Assembly: GCF_019443745.1 (NCBI RefSeq)
Contig: NZ_CP050948.1
Coordinates: 496,001-560,000, forward strand
Length of the DNA stretch: 64,000 nucleotides
DNA from: Iamia sp. SCSIO 61187
GTDB taxonomy: Bacteria > Actinomycetota > Acidimicrobiia > Acidimicrobiales > Iamiaceae
Direction of reading: 5' to 3'
The notes under the pieces are model-generated. The model had not been told where the DNA came from. It did no database searches and saw nothing but the letters and a program-made list of their open reading frames with translations. How positions within the stretch are numbered: the stretch's first letter is position 1; each line of letters opens with the position of its first letter. This document shows, in pieces, positions 31,143 through 40,513 of the stretch. The position numbers and the translations under genes were made by a program.

Positions 31143-33462
31143 CACCCAGACGCCACCGGACCCGAACCTGCCCGGCCACTCGGCGGACGCCTCGCCGGCC
31201 CGCCAGGTCGACCTGACCATCACCGGGATGACCTGCGCATCGTGCGCCAACCGGGTCGAGAAGAAGCTCAACCGCCTCGACGGCGTGACCGCCTCGGTCA
31301 ACTACGCCACCGAGCGGGCCCGGGTCACCGTGGCCGGCGACATCAGCGACGAGGACCTCGTCGCCACCGTCGAGGCCACAGGCTACGGCGTCGTGCCCCC
31401 CGCCCCGGAGCCGACCGCCGCCGAGCGCCCCGGCGGCCCCGACCCGGCGACCCACGCGGACCACGAGGTGACGCCGGACGCCCACCTCGCCTCGCTGCGA
31501 CAGAGGCTCATCGCGTCGGCCGTCCTGGCCGTGCCGGTCATCGCCATGGGCATGGTCCCCGCCCTGCAGATCGACGGCTGGCAGTGGCTCTCGCTCACCC
31601 TCGCCGCCCCGGTGGCCACCTGGGGGGCGTGGCCGTTCCACCGGGCGGCGTGGACGAACCTCCGCCACGGCGCCGCCACCATGGACACGCTCGTCAGCGT
31701 GGGCATCCTGGCCGCCCTGGGCTGGTCGCTCTACGCCCTGCTGATCGGCGACGCCGGCGTCATCGGCCTCTCCCACGGCTTCTCGATCCGGCCCGAGCGG
31801 GGGATGGGCTCGAGCCAGATCTACCTCGAGGTCGCCGCCGGCGTGACCACGTTCCTGCTCGCCGGGCGCTACGCCGAGGCCCTGGCCAAGTCCCGCTCCG
31901 GGGACGCCCTGCGCGCCCTGCTGGAGATGGGGGCCAAGGAGGTCGCGGTGCTGCGCGACGGTGCCGAGGTCCGGATCCCGGTGGGCGACCTGGCCGTCGG
32001 CGACCGCTTCGTGGTCCGCCCGGGGGAGAAGGTCGCCACCGACGGCGCCGTCGTCGAGGGGACCTCGGCCATCGACGCCTCGCTGCTCACCGGTGAGCCG
32101 GTGCCCGTCGAGGTCGGTCCGGGGGACGCCGTCACCGGCGCCACCGTCAACGCCGGCGGCCGCCTGGTCGTGGAGGCGACCCGGGTCGGCGCCGACACCG
32201 CCCTGGCCCAGATCGCCCGCCTGGTCACCGACGCCCAGACGGGCAAGGCCCAGGTCCAGCGGCTGGCCGACCGGGTCTCGGGCGTGTTCGTGCCCGTCGT
32301 GATCGCCCTCGCGGCGGCGACCCTCGGCTTCTGGCTCACCGCCGCCAGCACCGACAGCACCGCCGTCGCCTTCACCGCCGCCGTGGCCGTGCTGATCATC
32401 GCCTGCCCCTGCGCCCTGGGCCTGGCCACCCCGACCGCCCTCATGGTCGGGACGGGGCGGGGGGCCCAGCTGGGCATCCTCATCAAGGGCCCGGAGGTCC
32501 TGGAGTCGACCCGCCGGATCGACACCATCGTGCTCGACAAGACGGGCACGGTGACGACGGGCGAGATGGCCCTCGTCGACGTCGTCGTCGCCGAGGGCAC
32601 CGACGCCGACGAGGCCCTGCGCCTCGTCGCCTCCCTGGAGGACGCCTCCGAGCACCCCATCGCCGCCGCCATCGCCACCGGGGCCCGCCAGCGCGGCCTC
32701 ACCCTGGCGCCGGTCGAGTCCTTCGCCAGCACCCAGGGACTGGGCGTCACCGGCGTGGTCGAGGGGCACGCCGTGGTCGCCGGGCGGGAGCGGTTCCTCG
32801 CTGACTGGTCGCTCACCCTGCCCCCGGCGCTGGCGCAGGCACGCGACGAGGCCGAGGCCGAGGGGCGCACCCCCGTCCTGGCCGGCTGGGACGGCGAGGC
32901 CCGCGCCGTGGTCGTGGTGTCCGACACGGTGAAGGCCACCTCGGCCGAGGCCATCGGCCGCTTCCGCGCCCTCGGGCTGCGCCCCGTCCTGCTCACCGGC
33001 GACAACGAGCGGGCCGCCCGCCAGGTCGCCCACCAGGTCGGCATCGACGAGGTGGTGGCCGAGGTGCTGCCGGCGGAGAAGGTCGACGCCGTCCGGCGCC
33101 TGCAGGACGAGGGCCGGGTCGTGGCCATGGTCGGTGACGGCGTGAACGACGCCGCCGCCCTGGCCCAGGCGGACCTGGGGCTGGCCATGGGCACGGGCAC
33201 CGACGTGGCCATCGAGGCCAGCGACCTCACCCTCGTGCGGGGCGACCTGCGCGCCGCCGCCGACGCCATCCGCCTCTCCCGCCGCACCCTGGCGATCATC
33301 AAGGGCAACCTGTTCTGGGCCTTCGCCTACAACGTGGCCGCCCTGCCCATCGCCGCCGCCGGGTTGCTCAACCCGATGCTGGCCGGCGCGGCCATGGCCT
33401 TCAGCAGCGTGTTCGTGGTGACCAACAGCCTCCGGCTGCGGCGCTTCCAGCCCACCCGCTGA
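31135..33462 (+). CDS. copA: copper-exporting P1B-type ATPase CopA
   Basis: A 775-residue heavy-metal P-type ATPase. One N-terminal HMA domain carries Cys34 and Cys37 in GMTCASC. The membrane metal site is CPC at residues 424-426. Asp468 in DKTGT is phosphorylated, SEHPIA carries the nucleotide-site HP pair, and GDGVND is the hinge. [11 protein letters not shown] and the final [16 protein letters not shown] match Cu(I)-ATPases, with Met, Ser and Ser in the last helix. GGAGGG lies 8 nt before ATG 31135. It is the last gene of the copper operon and is followed by a strong terminator. Confidence 0.96.
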   Translation: MADTQTPPDPNLPGHSADASPARQVDLTITGMTCASCANRVEKKLNRLDGVTASVNYATERARVTVAGDISDEDLVATVEATGYGVVPPAPEPTAAERPGGPDPATHADHEVTPDAHLASLRQRLIASAVLAVPVIAMGMVPALQIDGWQWLSLTLAAPVATWGAWPFHRAAWTNLRHGAATMDTLVSVGILAALGWSLYALLIGDAGVIGLSHGFSIRPERGMGSSQIYLEVAAGVTTFLLAGRYAEALAKSRSGDALRALLEMGAKEVAVLRDGAEVRIPVGDLAVGDRFVVRPGEKVATDGAVVEGTSAIDASLLTGEPVPVEVGPGDAVTGATVNAGGRLVVEATRVGADTALAQIARLVTDAQTGKAQVQRLADRVSGVFVPVVIALAAATLGFWLTAASTDSTAVAFTAAVAVLIIACPCALGLATPTALMVGTGRGAQLGILIKGPEVLESTRRIDTIVLDKTGTVTTGEMALVDVVVAEGTDADEALRLVASLEDASEHPIAAAIATGARQRGLTLAPVESFASTQGLGVTGVVEGHAVVAGRERFLADWSLTLPPALAQARDEAEAEGRTPVLAGWDGEARAVVVVSDTVKATSAEAIGRFRALGLRPVLLTGDNERAARQVAHQVGIDEVVAEVLPAEKVDAVRRLQDEGRVVAMVGDGVNDAAALAQADLGLAMGTGTDVAIEASDLTLVRGDLRAAADAIRLSRRTLAIIKGNLFWAFAYNVAALPIAAAGLLNPMLAGAAMAFSSVFVVTNSLRLRRFQPTR

Positions 33463-33468
33463 TCGATC

Positions 33469-33494
33469 GGCCGCCCCCGCCAGCGGGGGCGGCC
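33469..33494 (+). terminator. terminator hairpin after copA
   Basis: GGCCGCCCCCGC and GCGGGGGCGGCC form a perfect 12-bp stem with a 2-nt loop, 6 nt after the copA stop. There is no T-tract. Confidence 0.75.
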
Positions 33495-33515
33495 GGAGCC
33501 GGGCAGAGTGGGCCC

Positions 33516-34277
33516 ATGAGCGACACCGCCTCCCGCGCCACCGAGCTGCTCCGCCTGCACCACACCGGCAGCACCCTCGTCCTCCCCACGGTCTGGGACG
33601 CCTGGTCCGCCCGCGCCGTCGTCGACGCCGGGTTCCCGGCCCTCAGCATCGGCAGCCACCCCCTCGCCGACTCGCGGGGCCAGGCCGACAACGAGGGCAT
33701 GTCCCTCGACGACGCCCTCGACGGCATCCGCCGCATCACCACCGCGGTCGACGTCCCGGTCACGGCCGACGTGGAGTCGGGCTACGACACCCCGGCGGCC
33801 CAGCTGGTCGAGCGGGTCGTCGAGGCCGGGGCCGCCGGCATCAACGTGGAGGACACCGTGCACAGCGAGGGCCGGATGCGCGAGCGCCAGGAGCACGCCG
33901 ACTACATCGGCGCCCTGCGGGCCGCAGCCGACGACGCCGGCGTCGAGCTGGTCATCAACGCCCGCACCGACGCCTTCTTCCAGAAGACCCAGGTGTTCGA
34001 CGACCCGCTGGCCGAGGCCGTGGCCCGGCTCCAGGCCTGCGAGGCAGCCGGCGCCCGCTGCGTCTACCCGGTCAAGGTCCCCGATGCCGACGCCCTCCGC
34101 ACCCTGCTGGCCGAGCTGTCCGGCCCGGTCAACGCCATCGCCCACCCCGTCAACGGCTCGTCGGCCGGCTCGCTCGACGACCTGCGGGCCCTCGGCGTCC
34201 ACCGGGTGACCTTCGGCCCGATGCTCCAGATGGCCCTGACCGAGAAGGTCAGCGAGCTGGTCACCCCCTGGCGCTGA
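33516..34277 (+). CDS. isocitrate lyase/phosphoenolpyruvate mutase superfamily enzyme
   Basis: A 253-residue TIM-barrel enzyme of the ICL/PEP-mutase family. TVWDAWSARAVVDAGFPALSIGSH opens the barrel, VTADVESGYD (about residue 85) supplies the Mg2+ ligands, GINVEDT (about 112) follows, and INARTDAFF (about 148) is also typical. The short length and lack of the KKCGH motif argue against true isocitrate lyase. An oxaloacetate decarboxylase, phosphonopyruvate hydrolase or 2-methylisocitrate lyase-like role is possible. CAGAGT ends 6 nt before ATG 33516, suggesting a leaderless mRNA. Confidence 0.83.
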   Translation: MSDTASRATELLRLHHTGSTLVLPTVWDAWSARAVVDAGFPALSIGSHPLADSRGQADNEGMSLDDALDGIRRITTAVDVPVTADVESGYDTPAAQLVERVVEAGAAGINVEDTVHSEGRMRERQEHADYIGALRAAADDAGVELVINARTDAFFQKTQVFDDPLAEAVARLQACEAAGARCVYPVKVPDADALRTLLAELSGPVNAIAHPVNGSSAGSLDDLRALGVHRVTFGPMLQMALTEKVSELVTPWR

Positions 34278-34316
34278 GCATCAGCGGCCGGCCCGCCTGC
34301 CGCCGGGCGCCGCCAC

Positions 34317-34354
34317 GGTGGGTCCCGCGGGACGATCGTCCGACGGGACCCACC
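34317..34354. terminator. nested hairpin in the ICL/ABC convergent gap
   Basis: GGTGGGTCCCG and CGGGACCCACC form an 11-bp stem. Inside it lies GGACGATCGTCC, which is itself a perfect palindrome. The position between two converging genes suits a bidirectional terminator. No T-tract. Confidence 0.65.
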
Positions 34355-34374
34355 GGGTCGGGGGCGCTCCGGTG

Positions 34375-35208
34375 TCAGCGCCGGGTGAAGCGGCGGACGG
34401 CGAGGGGGGCGAACACGGCGGTGATGGCGGCGCACCAGGCCAGCGAGAGCAGGACCCAGTGGGCCGTCCCGTGGGGCAGCCCGACCTCGGTCGCCCCACC
34501 GCCGGTCAGGCTGCGCACGGAGTTGACCATCGAGGTGACCGGGTTGTGCTCGGCCACCGGCTGCATCCACCCCGGCATCGAGTCGACGGGCACGTTGGCG
34601 CTGGAGATGAAGCTCAGCGGGAACACCAGCATCGACAGGCCCTGGGCGCCCTGGGCGGAGCCCGACACCAGCCCCATGGTCGTGAACACCCAGCTGAACG
34701 CCAGGCCGTAGGTGAGGACGAGGACGGCGGCGAGAGCCAGCTCGGCGACCGACCCCGAGGGGCGGAACCCGATGGCGACGCCGATGAGGGCGGTCGCCGT
34801 GGTGCTCCAGGCCAGCCGCCCGACGTCGGCGAGGGACCGTCCGGCGAGCACCGAGGTGCGGTGGATCGGGAGCGACCGCAGCCGGTCGAACAGGCCCGAC
34901 TCCATGTCCGCGGCCACCCCGACGGCGGACTCCTGCCCGCCGAAGAGGATGCCGCTCACGAGGAAGCCGGGGACGATGAAGTCGACGTAGTCGAGGCCAG
35001 GGGTCGAGATGGCGCCGCCGAACACGTAGCGGAACAGCAGCAGGAACATGGCCCCGGCGATCGTGCCGAACACGATCTGCTGCGGGGTGCGGACGAAGGC
35101 CCGCAGGGTGCGACCGGCGATGGCGAGGGTGCCGGAGAGGAAGCTGGCCCCGTCGGAGCCCCCGGTGGCCGGGGCGGTGATCGGGGTGGGGATGGTGGTG
35201 GCGGTCAT
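34375..35208 (-). CDS. ABC-2 type transporter permease (DrrB-like)
   Basis: A 277-residue membrane protein with about six membrane segments. The ABC-2 pattern is clear: RTPQQIVFGTIAGAMFLLLFRYVFGGAI near residue 42, YVDFIVPGFLVSGILFGG near 75, ESGLFDRLRSLPI coupling helix near 104, and FPLSFISSANVPVDSMPGWM near 200. It forms the channel for the ATPase encoded just upstream (51-nt gap). DrrAB-like pairs export hydrophobic drugs or lipids. No biosynthetic cluster is adjacent, so the cargo is unknown. Confidence 0.88.
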   Translation of the reverse strand: MTATTIPTPITAPATGGSDGASFLSGTLAIAGRTLRAFVRTPQQIVFGTIAGAMFLLLFRYVFGGAISTPGLDYVDFIVPGFLVSGILFGGQESAVGVAADMESGLFDRLRSLPIHRTSVLAGRSLADVGRLAWSTTATALIGVAIGFRPSGSVAELALAAVLVLTYGLAFSWVFTTMGLVSGSAQGAQGLSMLVFPLSFISSANVPVDSMPGWMQPVAEHNPVTSMVNSVRSLTGGGATEVGLPHGTAHWVLLSLAWCAAITAVFAPLAVRRFTRR

Positions 35209-35259
35209 CGGAGGTGTCCTTGGGGTGAGGAGGGCGGAGATCGGTCGGAGGGGATGGGG

Positions 35260-36264
35260 TCAGGCGGCGGCGGGCTGGTCGTCGTCGGTGGGCTGGTCGT
35301 CGGCGGTCTCGGCGGGGCCGCCGGTGAGGGTGAGGAACACCTCGTCGAGGGTCGGGCGGCGCAGGGCGATGTCGTCGGCGACGACGCCGCGGGCGTCGAG
35401 GGCGCGGACCGCCTCGCCGAGGCGGGCGCCGCCGCGACCCTCGACCGCGACGCGGACCCGCTGGCCGTCGGGGTCGACGTGGGGCTCCTCGGCCCCCATC
35501 GCGGCCAGGGCGGCCACCACGTCGGCGATGCGCCCCGGGTCCGTGGGCCGGACCTCGATGACGTCGTGCCCGGCGCGGGCCTTGAGGTCGGACGGGGTGC
35601 CGGCGGCGATCACCCGGCCCTGGTCGACGACCACGACCTGCTGGGCCAGCTGGTCGGCCTCCTCGAGGTACTGGGTCGTGAGCAGGACGTCGGTGCCCGC
35701 CGCCACCAGGTCGCGGATCGCCTGCCACAGCTCGGTGCGGCTGCGGGGGTCGAGACCCGTCGTGGGCTCGTCGAGCAGCAGCAGCCGGGGCCGGCCGACG
35801 AGGCTGGCACCGAGGTCGAGCCGGCGCCGCATGCCGCCTGAGTAGGTCCGGACGAGCCGGTCGCCGGCCTCGGCCAGGCCCAGCTGGTCGAGGACCTCGG
35901 CCGCCGCCCGCCGGGCCGCCCGCCGGTCGAGGCCGAAGAGGCGGGCGACCATGGCCAGGTTCTCGCGGCCGGTCATCGCCTCCTCGACCGAGGCCGACTG
36001 CCCGGCCAGGCCGATCAGCCGCCGCACGGCCCGGGGCTGGCGGAGCACGTCCACGCCGGCGACGCGCAGCTCCCCCTCGTCGGGGCGGACGAGCGTGGCC
36101 ACGCTGCGGACGAAGGTGCCCTTTCCGGCGCCGTTGGGGCCCAGCAGGGCGACGACCTGGCCGGCGGGGGCCACCAGGTCGAGCCCGTCGAGGGCGGTGA
36201 CGGCGCCGAAGCGGGTGGTGAGGCCGCGGGCCTCGATGGTGGGGGAGGACGGGTGCTGTGTCAT
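35260..36264 (-). CDS. ABC transporter ATPase (DrrA-like) with altered Walker A
   Basis: A 334-residue ATPase subunit. The signature YSGGMRRRLDLG (about residue 140), Walker B LLLLDEPTTGLDP (about 160) and TTQYLEEADQLA in place of the H-loop are typical of DrrA, as is the C-terminal DUF4162-like extension. Walker A reads GPNGAGKGT, with Gly49 where Ser or Thr normally follows Lys48; Thr50 is next. That residue usually coordinates Mg2+, so activity may be altered. A 23-bp perfect palindrome lies 20 nt upstream of ATG 36264. The permease gene follows. Confidence 0.9.
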   Translation of the reverse strand: MTQHPSSPTIEARGLTTRFGAVTALDGLDLVAPAGQVVALLGPNGAGKGTFVRSVATLVRPDEGELRVAGVDVLRQPRAVRRLIGLAGQSASVEEAMTGRENLAMVARLFGLDRRAARRAAAEVLDQLGLAEAGDRLVRTYSGGMRRRLDLGASLVGRPRLLLLDEPTTGLDPRSRTELWQAIRDLVAAGTDVLLTTQYLEEADQLAQQVVVVDQGRVIAAGTPSDLKARAGHDVIEVRPTDPGRIADVVAALAAMGAEEPHVDPDGQRVRVAVEGRGGARLGEAVRALDARGVVADDIALRRPTLDEVFLTLTGGPAETADDQPTDDDQPAAA

Positions 36265-36284
36265 GGGGACAGCGTGCGCCCCCT

Positions 36285-36307
36285 AACTGGCCACGTAGTG
36301 GCCAGTT
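36285..36307. promoter_or_regulatory. 23-bp perfect palindrome upstream of the DrrAB-like operon
   Basis: AACTGGCCAC and GTGGCCAGTT flank GTA. It ends 12 nt from the hydrolase stop and begins 20 nt before the ATPase start. There is no T-tract, so an operator for a repressor encoded elsewhere is more likely than a terminator. Confidence 0.65.
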
Positions 36308-36319
36308 CTGCCGCGATGC

Positions 36320-37117
36320 TCAGGCGACGCCGGGGAAGGAGGCCACGACGGGGGCGACGACGTCGGCCGGGGCGCCGTGGTCGTGGCCGTCGAGCTTGGC
36401 CCGGCGGGCGTCGGGGAGGAGCTCCACCAGCCGGTCGGCGGTGTCCCGGAAGAAGTCCGGGCTGGCACCGCCCACGACCACCAGGGTCGGCACCGCCACC
36501 GATCGGACCAGGCCCTCGGGGACGGCACCACCGGCGTCGAGGTCGCCCATCACCATGAGGTCGTACGGCATCGTCGGGGCGACGGCGAGCATGCCCGGGT
36601 CGGCGGTCATGCCCGCCAGCACCTCGGGCGGCAGCCCCATGTCGGCCATGAAGCGGGCGATGGCGTCACCGGGCCGGTCCTCGTCCAGGGCGGTGACGAT
36701 GTCGGCGGCCATGGTCCGGACCTCGGCCACGCTGGCGTCGTCGTCGGGGCCGTAGGGCGGCTCGTGCAGCACCAGGCGGGGGATCGCCAGCCCCGCGGCC
36801 GCCGCCCGGAGCGCCACCCCCGCGCCCGACGAGTGGCCGTAGACGGAGGCCTCGCCGCCGAGGGCGCCGATCACCGCGTCCAGGTCCTCCACCTCGCGAG
36901 CCACGGCATCGTCCGGCACGGGGCCCTGCCCGCCGCTGGCGCCCCGGCCCCGCCGGTCGTACACGGCGACCCGGAACCGGTCGGCGAGGGCCTCGGCCAG
37001 CGGGCGCAGGGTCTCGCGGGTGCAGAAGATGCCGGCCACGAGGACGAGCGCAGGGCCGTCGCCGACGATCTCGTGGGCGATCGGGGTGCCATCGGCTGAG
37101 GGGACGGTGCGGGGCAT
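36320..37117 (-). CDS. alpha/beta-hydrolase fold protein
   Basis: A 265-residue hydrolase. The nucleophile Ser lies in YGHSSGAG (about residue 92), RVAVYDRRGRGASGG (about 50) precedes it, and PTLVVVGGASPDFF (about 215) supplies the acid region. The usual His is in DGHDHGAPADVVAP near the C-terminus. ATG 37117 has GGAGG about 5 nt upstream on the minus strand. Relatives include esterases, haloperoxidase-like enzymes and lactonases; the substrate is unknown. It lies upstream of the ABC genes on the same strand but a palindrome separates them. Confidence 0.82.
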   Translation of the reverse strand: MPRTVPSADGTPIAHEIVGDGPALVLVAGIFCTRETLRPLAEALADRFRVAVYDRRGRGASGGQGPVPDDAVAREVEDLDAVIGALGGEASVYGHSSGAGVALRAAAAGLAIPRLVLHEPPYGPDDDASVAEVRTMAADIVTALDEDRPGDAIARFMADMGLPPEVLAGMTADPGMLAVAPTMPYDLMVMGDLDAGGAVPEGLVRSVAVPTLVVVGGASPDFFRDTADRLVELLPDARRAKLDGHDHGAPADVVAPVVASFPGVA

Positions 37118-37178
37118 GGGGCCTCCGAGCGGTCGGCGGGTTCGGCGGTCGACCCCCGCCGAGCCCGGGGCTCATCGG

Positions 37179-38138
37179 TCACGACCCGGCGCGGTACCGG
37201 GCCACCAGCTCGGCCCCCAGCTGGCCCAGCCGGTCCCGGGCCTCACCCGGGGCGAGGACCTCGAGGGCACCGCCGTAGCCGGCCAGCTGGTCCACGACCA
37301 CCTCCCACGACGGTCCGGCGATGGTGGCGGGGACCCGCCCGTCGGGTCGGGGCGGGGCGTCCTCGTCGACGACGAGGTTCGCGCCCCAGTGCATCCGCAG
37401 CTGGCGGACGAGGTCGGCGTCGGCGAGCACCTCGACGCCCTGGGCCATCCGCCTCTGGTCCATCTCGGCCACGACCTCGGCCCAGGTCACGGCCAGGTCG
37501 AAGCCGGCGGGCCGCTCGACCGGGGTGGCGGTGCGATCGACCGACCGGACCCGCCAGACCCGGAACGTCCGCACCCCCTTGTCGGTGCCGGCCACCAGGT
37601 ACCAGATCTGGCCCTTCTGGACGAGGCCGAGCGGGCTGATCGTCCGCTGCGTCTCGGCCCCCTGCCGGTCGGCGTAGCCCAGCTCGACCTGGATGCCGTC
37701 GACGACGGCCCGCTGCAGCTCGTCGAGGAACGGCGGCGGGGTGGGGGGCGACGCGCCCCAGCTGGCGGGGTCGAGCATCACCGCCGACGCCGCCGCCTCG
37801 GCGTCGGCCCGGAAGGTCTCGGGCAGCGCCTGGACCAGCTTGCGCAGGGCGGACTTGGCCTCCGGCGTGGCCGACGACCCCGGACCGGCGACCAGGAACA
37901 GCGTCCGGGCCTCGGCCGCCGTCAGCCCGGACAGGTCGGTGCGGGACCCCCCGAGCAGCGACCAGCCTCCGCCCCGCCCGGCCTGGGAGTAGACGGGGAT
38001 GCCCGCCATGCTCAGGGCCTCGAGGTCACGGCGGGCGGTGCGCTCGGAGATCTCCAGCTCCTCGGCCACCTCGGCCGCGGTGACCCGGCCCTTGGCCTGG
38101 AGCAGCAGCAGGGTGGCCACGAGGCGGTCGGCGCGCAC
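37179..38138 (-). CDS. WYL-domain helix-turn-helix transcriptional regulator (YafY/DeoR-like)
   Basis: A 319-residue regulator. The N-terminal HTH (about residues 20-45, VTAAEVAEELEISERTARRDLEALSMAGIP) is of the HTH_11 type. A WYL domain follows (about 140-210, RTISPLGLVQKGQIWYLVAGTDKGVRTFRVWRV), where WYL is conserved as WYL. The C-terminal extension is the WCX region. WYL domains bind nucleic acid or nucleotide ligands and often control DNA-damage or defence genes. GTG 38138 follows GACACT by 6 nt on this strand, so it is probably leaderless. Divergent from the HTH_42 gene. Confidence 0.88.
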   Translation of the reverse strand: MRADRLVATLLLLQAKGRVTAAEVAEELEISERTARRDLEALSMAGIPVYSQAGRGGGWSLLGGSRTDLSGLTAAEARTLFLVAGPGSSATPEAKSALRKLVQALPETFRADAEAAASAVMLDPASWGASPPTPPPFLDELQRAVVDGIQVELGYADRQGAETQRTISPLGLVQKGQIWYLVAGTDKGVRTFRVWRVRSVDRTATPVERPAGFDLAVTWAEVVAEMDQRRMAQGVEVLADADLVRQLRMHWGANLVVDEDAPPRPDGRVPATIAGPSWEVVVDQLAGYGGALEVLAPGEARDRLGQLGAELVARYRAGS

Positions 38139-38201
38139 GGGTCGAGTGTCGCACCCCAAACCGGCCAGGACGTGTCCACTTCTGGGCGCGACCCTGCTCC
38201 C

Positions 38202-39353
38202 ATGACGGGCACCCCTCCGACGCTCACCCGGCGCCAGCTCAACCGGGCCCTCCTCGCCCGCCAGGACCTCCTGGCCCGCGCCGGTCGCTCGGTTCCCGAG
38301 GAGGTGGAGCACCTGGTCGGGCTGCAGGCCCAGGAGCCGCTCGACCCCTACACCGCGCTGTGGTCGCGGCTGGAGGGCTTCGCCCCCGCCGCCCTCGGCG
38401 CCGGGCTCGAGGACCGCACCCTCGCCCGCCTGGTCACCTGGCGGGGCACCGTCCACCTGCACACCGCCGACGACGCCCTCCTCGCCCGCGGTCTGGCCCA
38501 GGAGGTGGTGGAGCGGCGGATCTCGCCCGGGAACGTGTTCGGGCGGGCGACCGCGGGGGTCGACCTCGACGCCGTCCTCGCCGACGTGTGGGCGTGGATC
38601 GGCGAGGAGCCCCGGTCCGGCGCCGAGGTGAAGGCCCGGATCGGCGAGGCCGGCAGCAGCGACGTCGAGCGGCTCGTCGACGTGGTGAAGTACCTCCTCC
38701 CGACCGTCCAGGTCCCGCCGCGCGGGGTGTGGGGGAGGAGCGGTGCGGCGCGGTGGGCCCCGCTGGACCAGTGGCTCGGGCGTCCGCTGGCCGCGGCCGG
38801 ACCCGACGACGAGGACGCCGTCATCCTGCGCTACCTGGCCGCCTTCGGGCCGGCCAGCGCCGCCGACATCGCGACCTGGTCGGGGTGGATCGGGGTGCGG
38901 GCCAAGCTCGACCGCCTGGCGGGTCGCCTGGTGACCTACCGCCACGAGGACACCGGGCGCCTGCTCGTCGACGTCCCCGACGGGGCCCGACCCGACCCGG
39001 ACGTCCCGGCGCCGGTCCGCTTCCTCCCGGAGTTCGACGACGTGCTGCTCAGCCACGCCGACCGCAGCCGCATCGTCCCCGACGGGCTCGGGGGCGGCGC
39101 CCTGGTCGAGGTGGTCGCCCGGCCCCGGGTGGTCCTCGTCGACGGCAGCGTCGGGGGGCTCTGGTCGATCCGGCGGGAGGACGGCCGGGCGACCCTGGTG
39201 CTCCGTCCCCTGGTCCGGTGGACGCGGGCGCAGCGGCGCGACGCCGAGACCGAGGGCGTCGCCCTGCTCGGCCTCCACGCCCCCGACGCCGACCACGACG
39301 TCGACGTGATCAGACCGGAGCGCTCCGGTACGCCGGCGGCGGCACGCCGGTGA
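38202..39353 (+). CDS. winged-helix DNA-binding domain protein (HTH_42/YcaQ-like family)
   Basis: A 383-residue protein of the HTH_42 family. It starts LTRRQLNRALLARQDLL, followed by HLVGLQAQEPLDPYTALWSRLEGF (about residues 45-68), TWRGTVHLHTADD, and a central winged-helix region AILRYLAAFGPASAADIATWSGW-like (about 205-230). The C-terminal PVRFLPEFDDVLLSHADRSRI is diagnostic. YcaQ/AlkX and AlkZ are DNA glycosylases that unhook crosslinks; the QxQ motif of AlkZ is seen here as LQAQ. A repair role is therefore likely, and the AlkX-type family is common in Actinobacteria. Divergent from the WYL regulator. Confidence 0.83.
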   Translation: MTGTPPTLTRRQLNRALLARQDLLARAGRSVPEEVEHLVGLQAQEPLDPYTALWSRLEGFAPAALGAGLEDRTLARLVTWRGTVHLHTADDALLARGLAQEVVERRISPGNVFGRATAGVDLDAVLADVWAWIGEEPRSGAEVKARIGEAGSSDVERLVDVVKYLLPTVQVPPRGVWGRSGAARWAPLDQWLGRPLAAAGPDDEDAVILRYLAAFGPASAADIATWSGWIGVRAKLDRLAGRLVTYRHEDTGRLLVDVPDGARPDPDVPAPVRFLPEFDDVLLSHADRSRIVPDGLGGGALVEVVARPRVVLVDGSVGGLWSIRREDGRATLVLRPLVRWTRAQRRDAETEGVALLGLHAPDADHDVDVIRPERSGTPAAARR

Positions 39354-39452
39354 CCCGGCGGAAGGCGGCGCCGGAGGCGCGCCAGGTGGCGTCGCCACGT
39401 CCAGCCCGCACGCCGGCCTGACCCGGCGAGCCGGAGGAGGTAGCAAGGGCGA

Positions 39453-40472
39453 GTGGCCCGCACCCCCGACGACGCCGATGCGCCGGAGGCCGGCGGTCCG
39501 GAGCGGTGGTACGAGCCCATGGCCGCCACCCTCGCCCCCGACGCCCGGCTGCCGGGCGGGAGCAGCGGCGGGTGGATCTTCGAGCGCAAGCTCGACGGCG
39601 TCCGCCTCCTGGCGTGGGTCGTCGGCGGCGAGGCCACCCTCCTGTCCCGCAACCGCATCCACCAGGAGGACGTCTACCCCGAGGTCGTCGACGCCCTGGC
39701 CGAGCAGGTCGCCGTCGACGCCGTGATCGACGGCGAGGTCGTCGCCTACGACGCCGACGGCCGGACCAGCTTCCCGCTGCTCCAGCGGCGGATGCACGTG
39801 CACAGCGAGGCCCGCTCGCGGCTCTCCCCGGTGCGGACGACGTTCGTCGCCTTCGACCTGCTGTGGGTGGCGGGGCGCGACGTGCGGGACCTCCCGCTCG
39901 CCGACCGGAAGTCGCTCCTGGCCCGCGTGGTCGAGCCGACCGGCGAGCGTGCGAGCGGCGCAGGACGCAACACGATCGAGGTGGCCGAGGCGCTGGAGGG
40001 TGAGGCCGACGAGCTCGTCGGCCGCGCCCGGGCCGAGGGCTGGGAGGGGCTGATCGCCAAGCGGGTGGGCAGCCGGTACCAGGGCCGTCGCAGCCGGGAC
40101 TGGCTCAAGCTCAAGGTCGTGCGCGAGCAGGAGATGGTGATCGTCGGGTTCACCCCGCCGTCGGGGGGTCGGGTCGCCATCGGGGCCCTGCTCCTCGGCT
40201 ACGTGGACGACGGGCAGCTGCGCTACGGGGGCAAGGTCGGCACCGGCTTCAGCGAGGAGGTGCTCCGCGACCTCAAGGGGCGCCTCGATCCGCTCGTGGT
40301 CGACGCGCCTCCCGTGTGCGACCCGCCCCGGATGAGGGAGGCCCGCTGGGTCCGACCCGAGCTGGTGGCCCAGGTCGGCTTCGGGGACTGGAGCGACGCC
40401 GGCCGCCTCCGCCACCCGCGCTACCTCGGCCTCCGGGTCGACAAGGACCCGGCCGACGTCGTCCGCGAGTAG
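39453..40472 (+). CDS. ATP-dependent DNA ligase (LigC/LigD ligase-domain type)
   Basis: A 339-residue stand-alone ligase. The adenylation motif I is ERKLDGVRLLAW (Lys in KLDG, about residue 47). LLSRNR is motif Ia, DAVIDGEVVAYD is motif III (about 93), FVAFDLLWVAGRD is motif IIIa, EGLIAKRVGSRYQGRRS is motif IV, and WLKLKV is motif V. The OB domain follows (about 225-339). There is no polymerase or nuclease domain as in full LigD and no Ku gene adjacent. GTG 39453 is the likely start, with GGAGGAGG upstream. It may act in end joining or base-excision repair, near the HTH_42 glycosylase-like gene. Confidence 0.92.
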   Translation: MARTPDDADAPEAGGPERWYEPMAATLAPDARLPGGSSGGWIFERKLDGVRLLAWVVGGEATLLSRNRIHQEDVYPEVVDALAEQVAVDAVIDGEVVAYDADGRTSFPLLQRRMHVHSEARSRLSPVRTTFVAFDLLWVAGRDVRDLPLADRKSLLARVVEPTGERASGAGRNTIEVAEALEGEADELVGRARAEGWEGLIAKRVGSRYQGRRSRDWLKLKVVREQEMVIVGFTPPSGGRVAIGALLLGYVDDGQLRYGGKVGTGFSEEVLRDLKGRLDPLVVDAPPVCDPPRMREARWVRPELVAQVGFGDWSDAGRLRHPRYLGLRVDKDPADVVRE

Positions 40473-40513
40473 CCCCCTCCGGCCGTCCATGGTGGCGTGG
40501 CTACCGTGCCGGG

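Noticed and set aside
37179-40490. One continuous minus-strand frame extending from the WYL regulator through the HTH_42 and ligase genes
   Set aside because: Only the part below 38138 has protein features (WYL regulator). The rest lies opposite well-supported genes.
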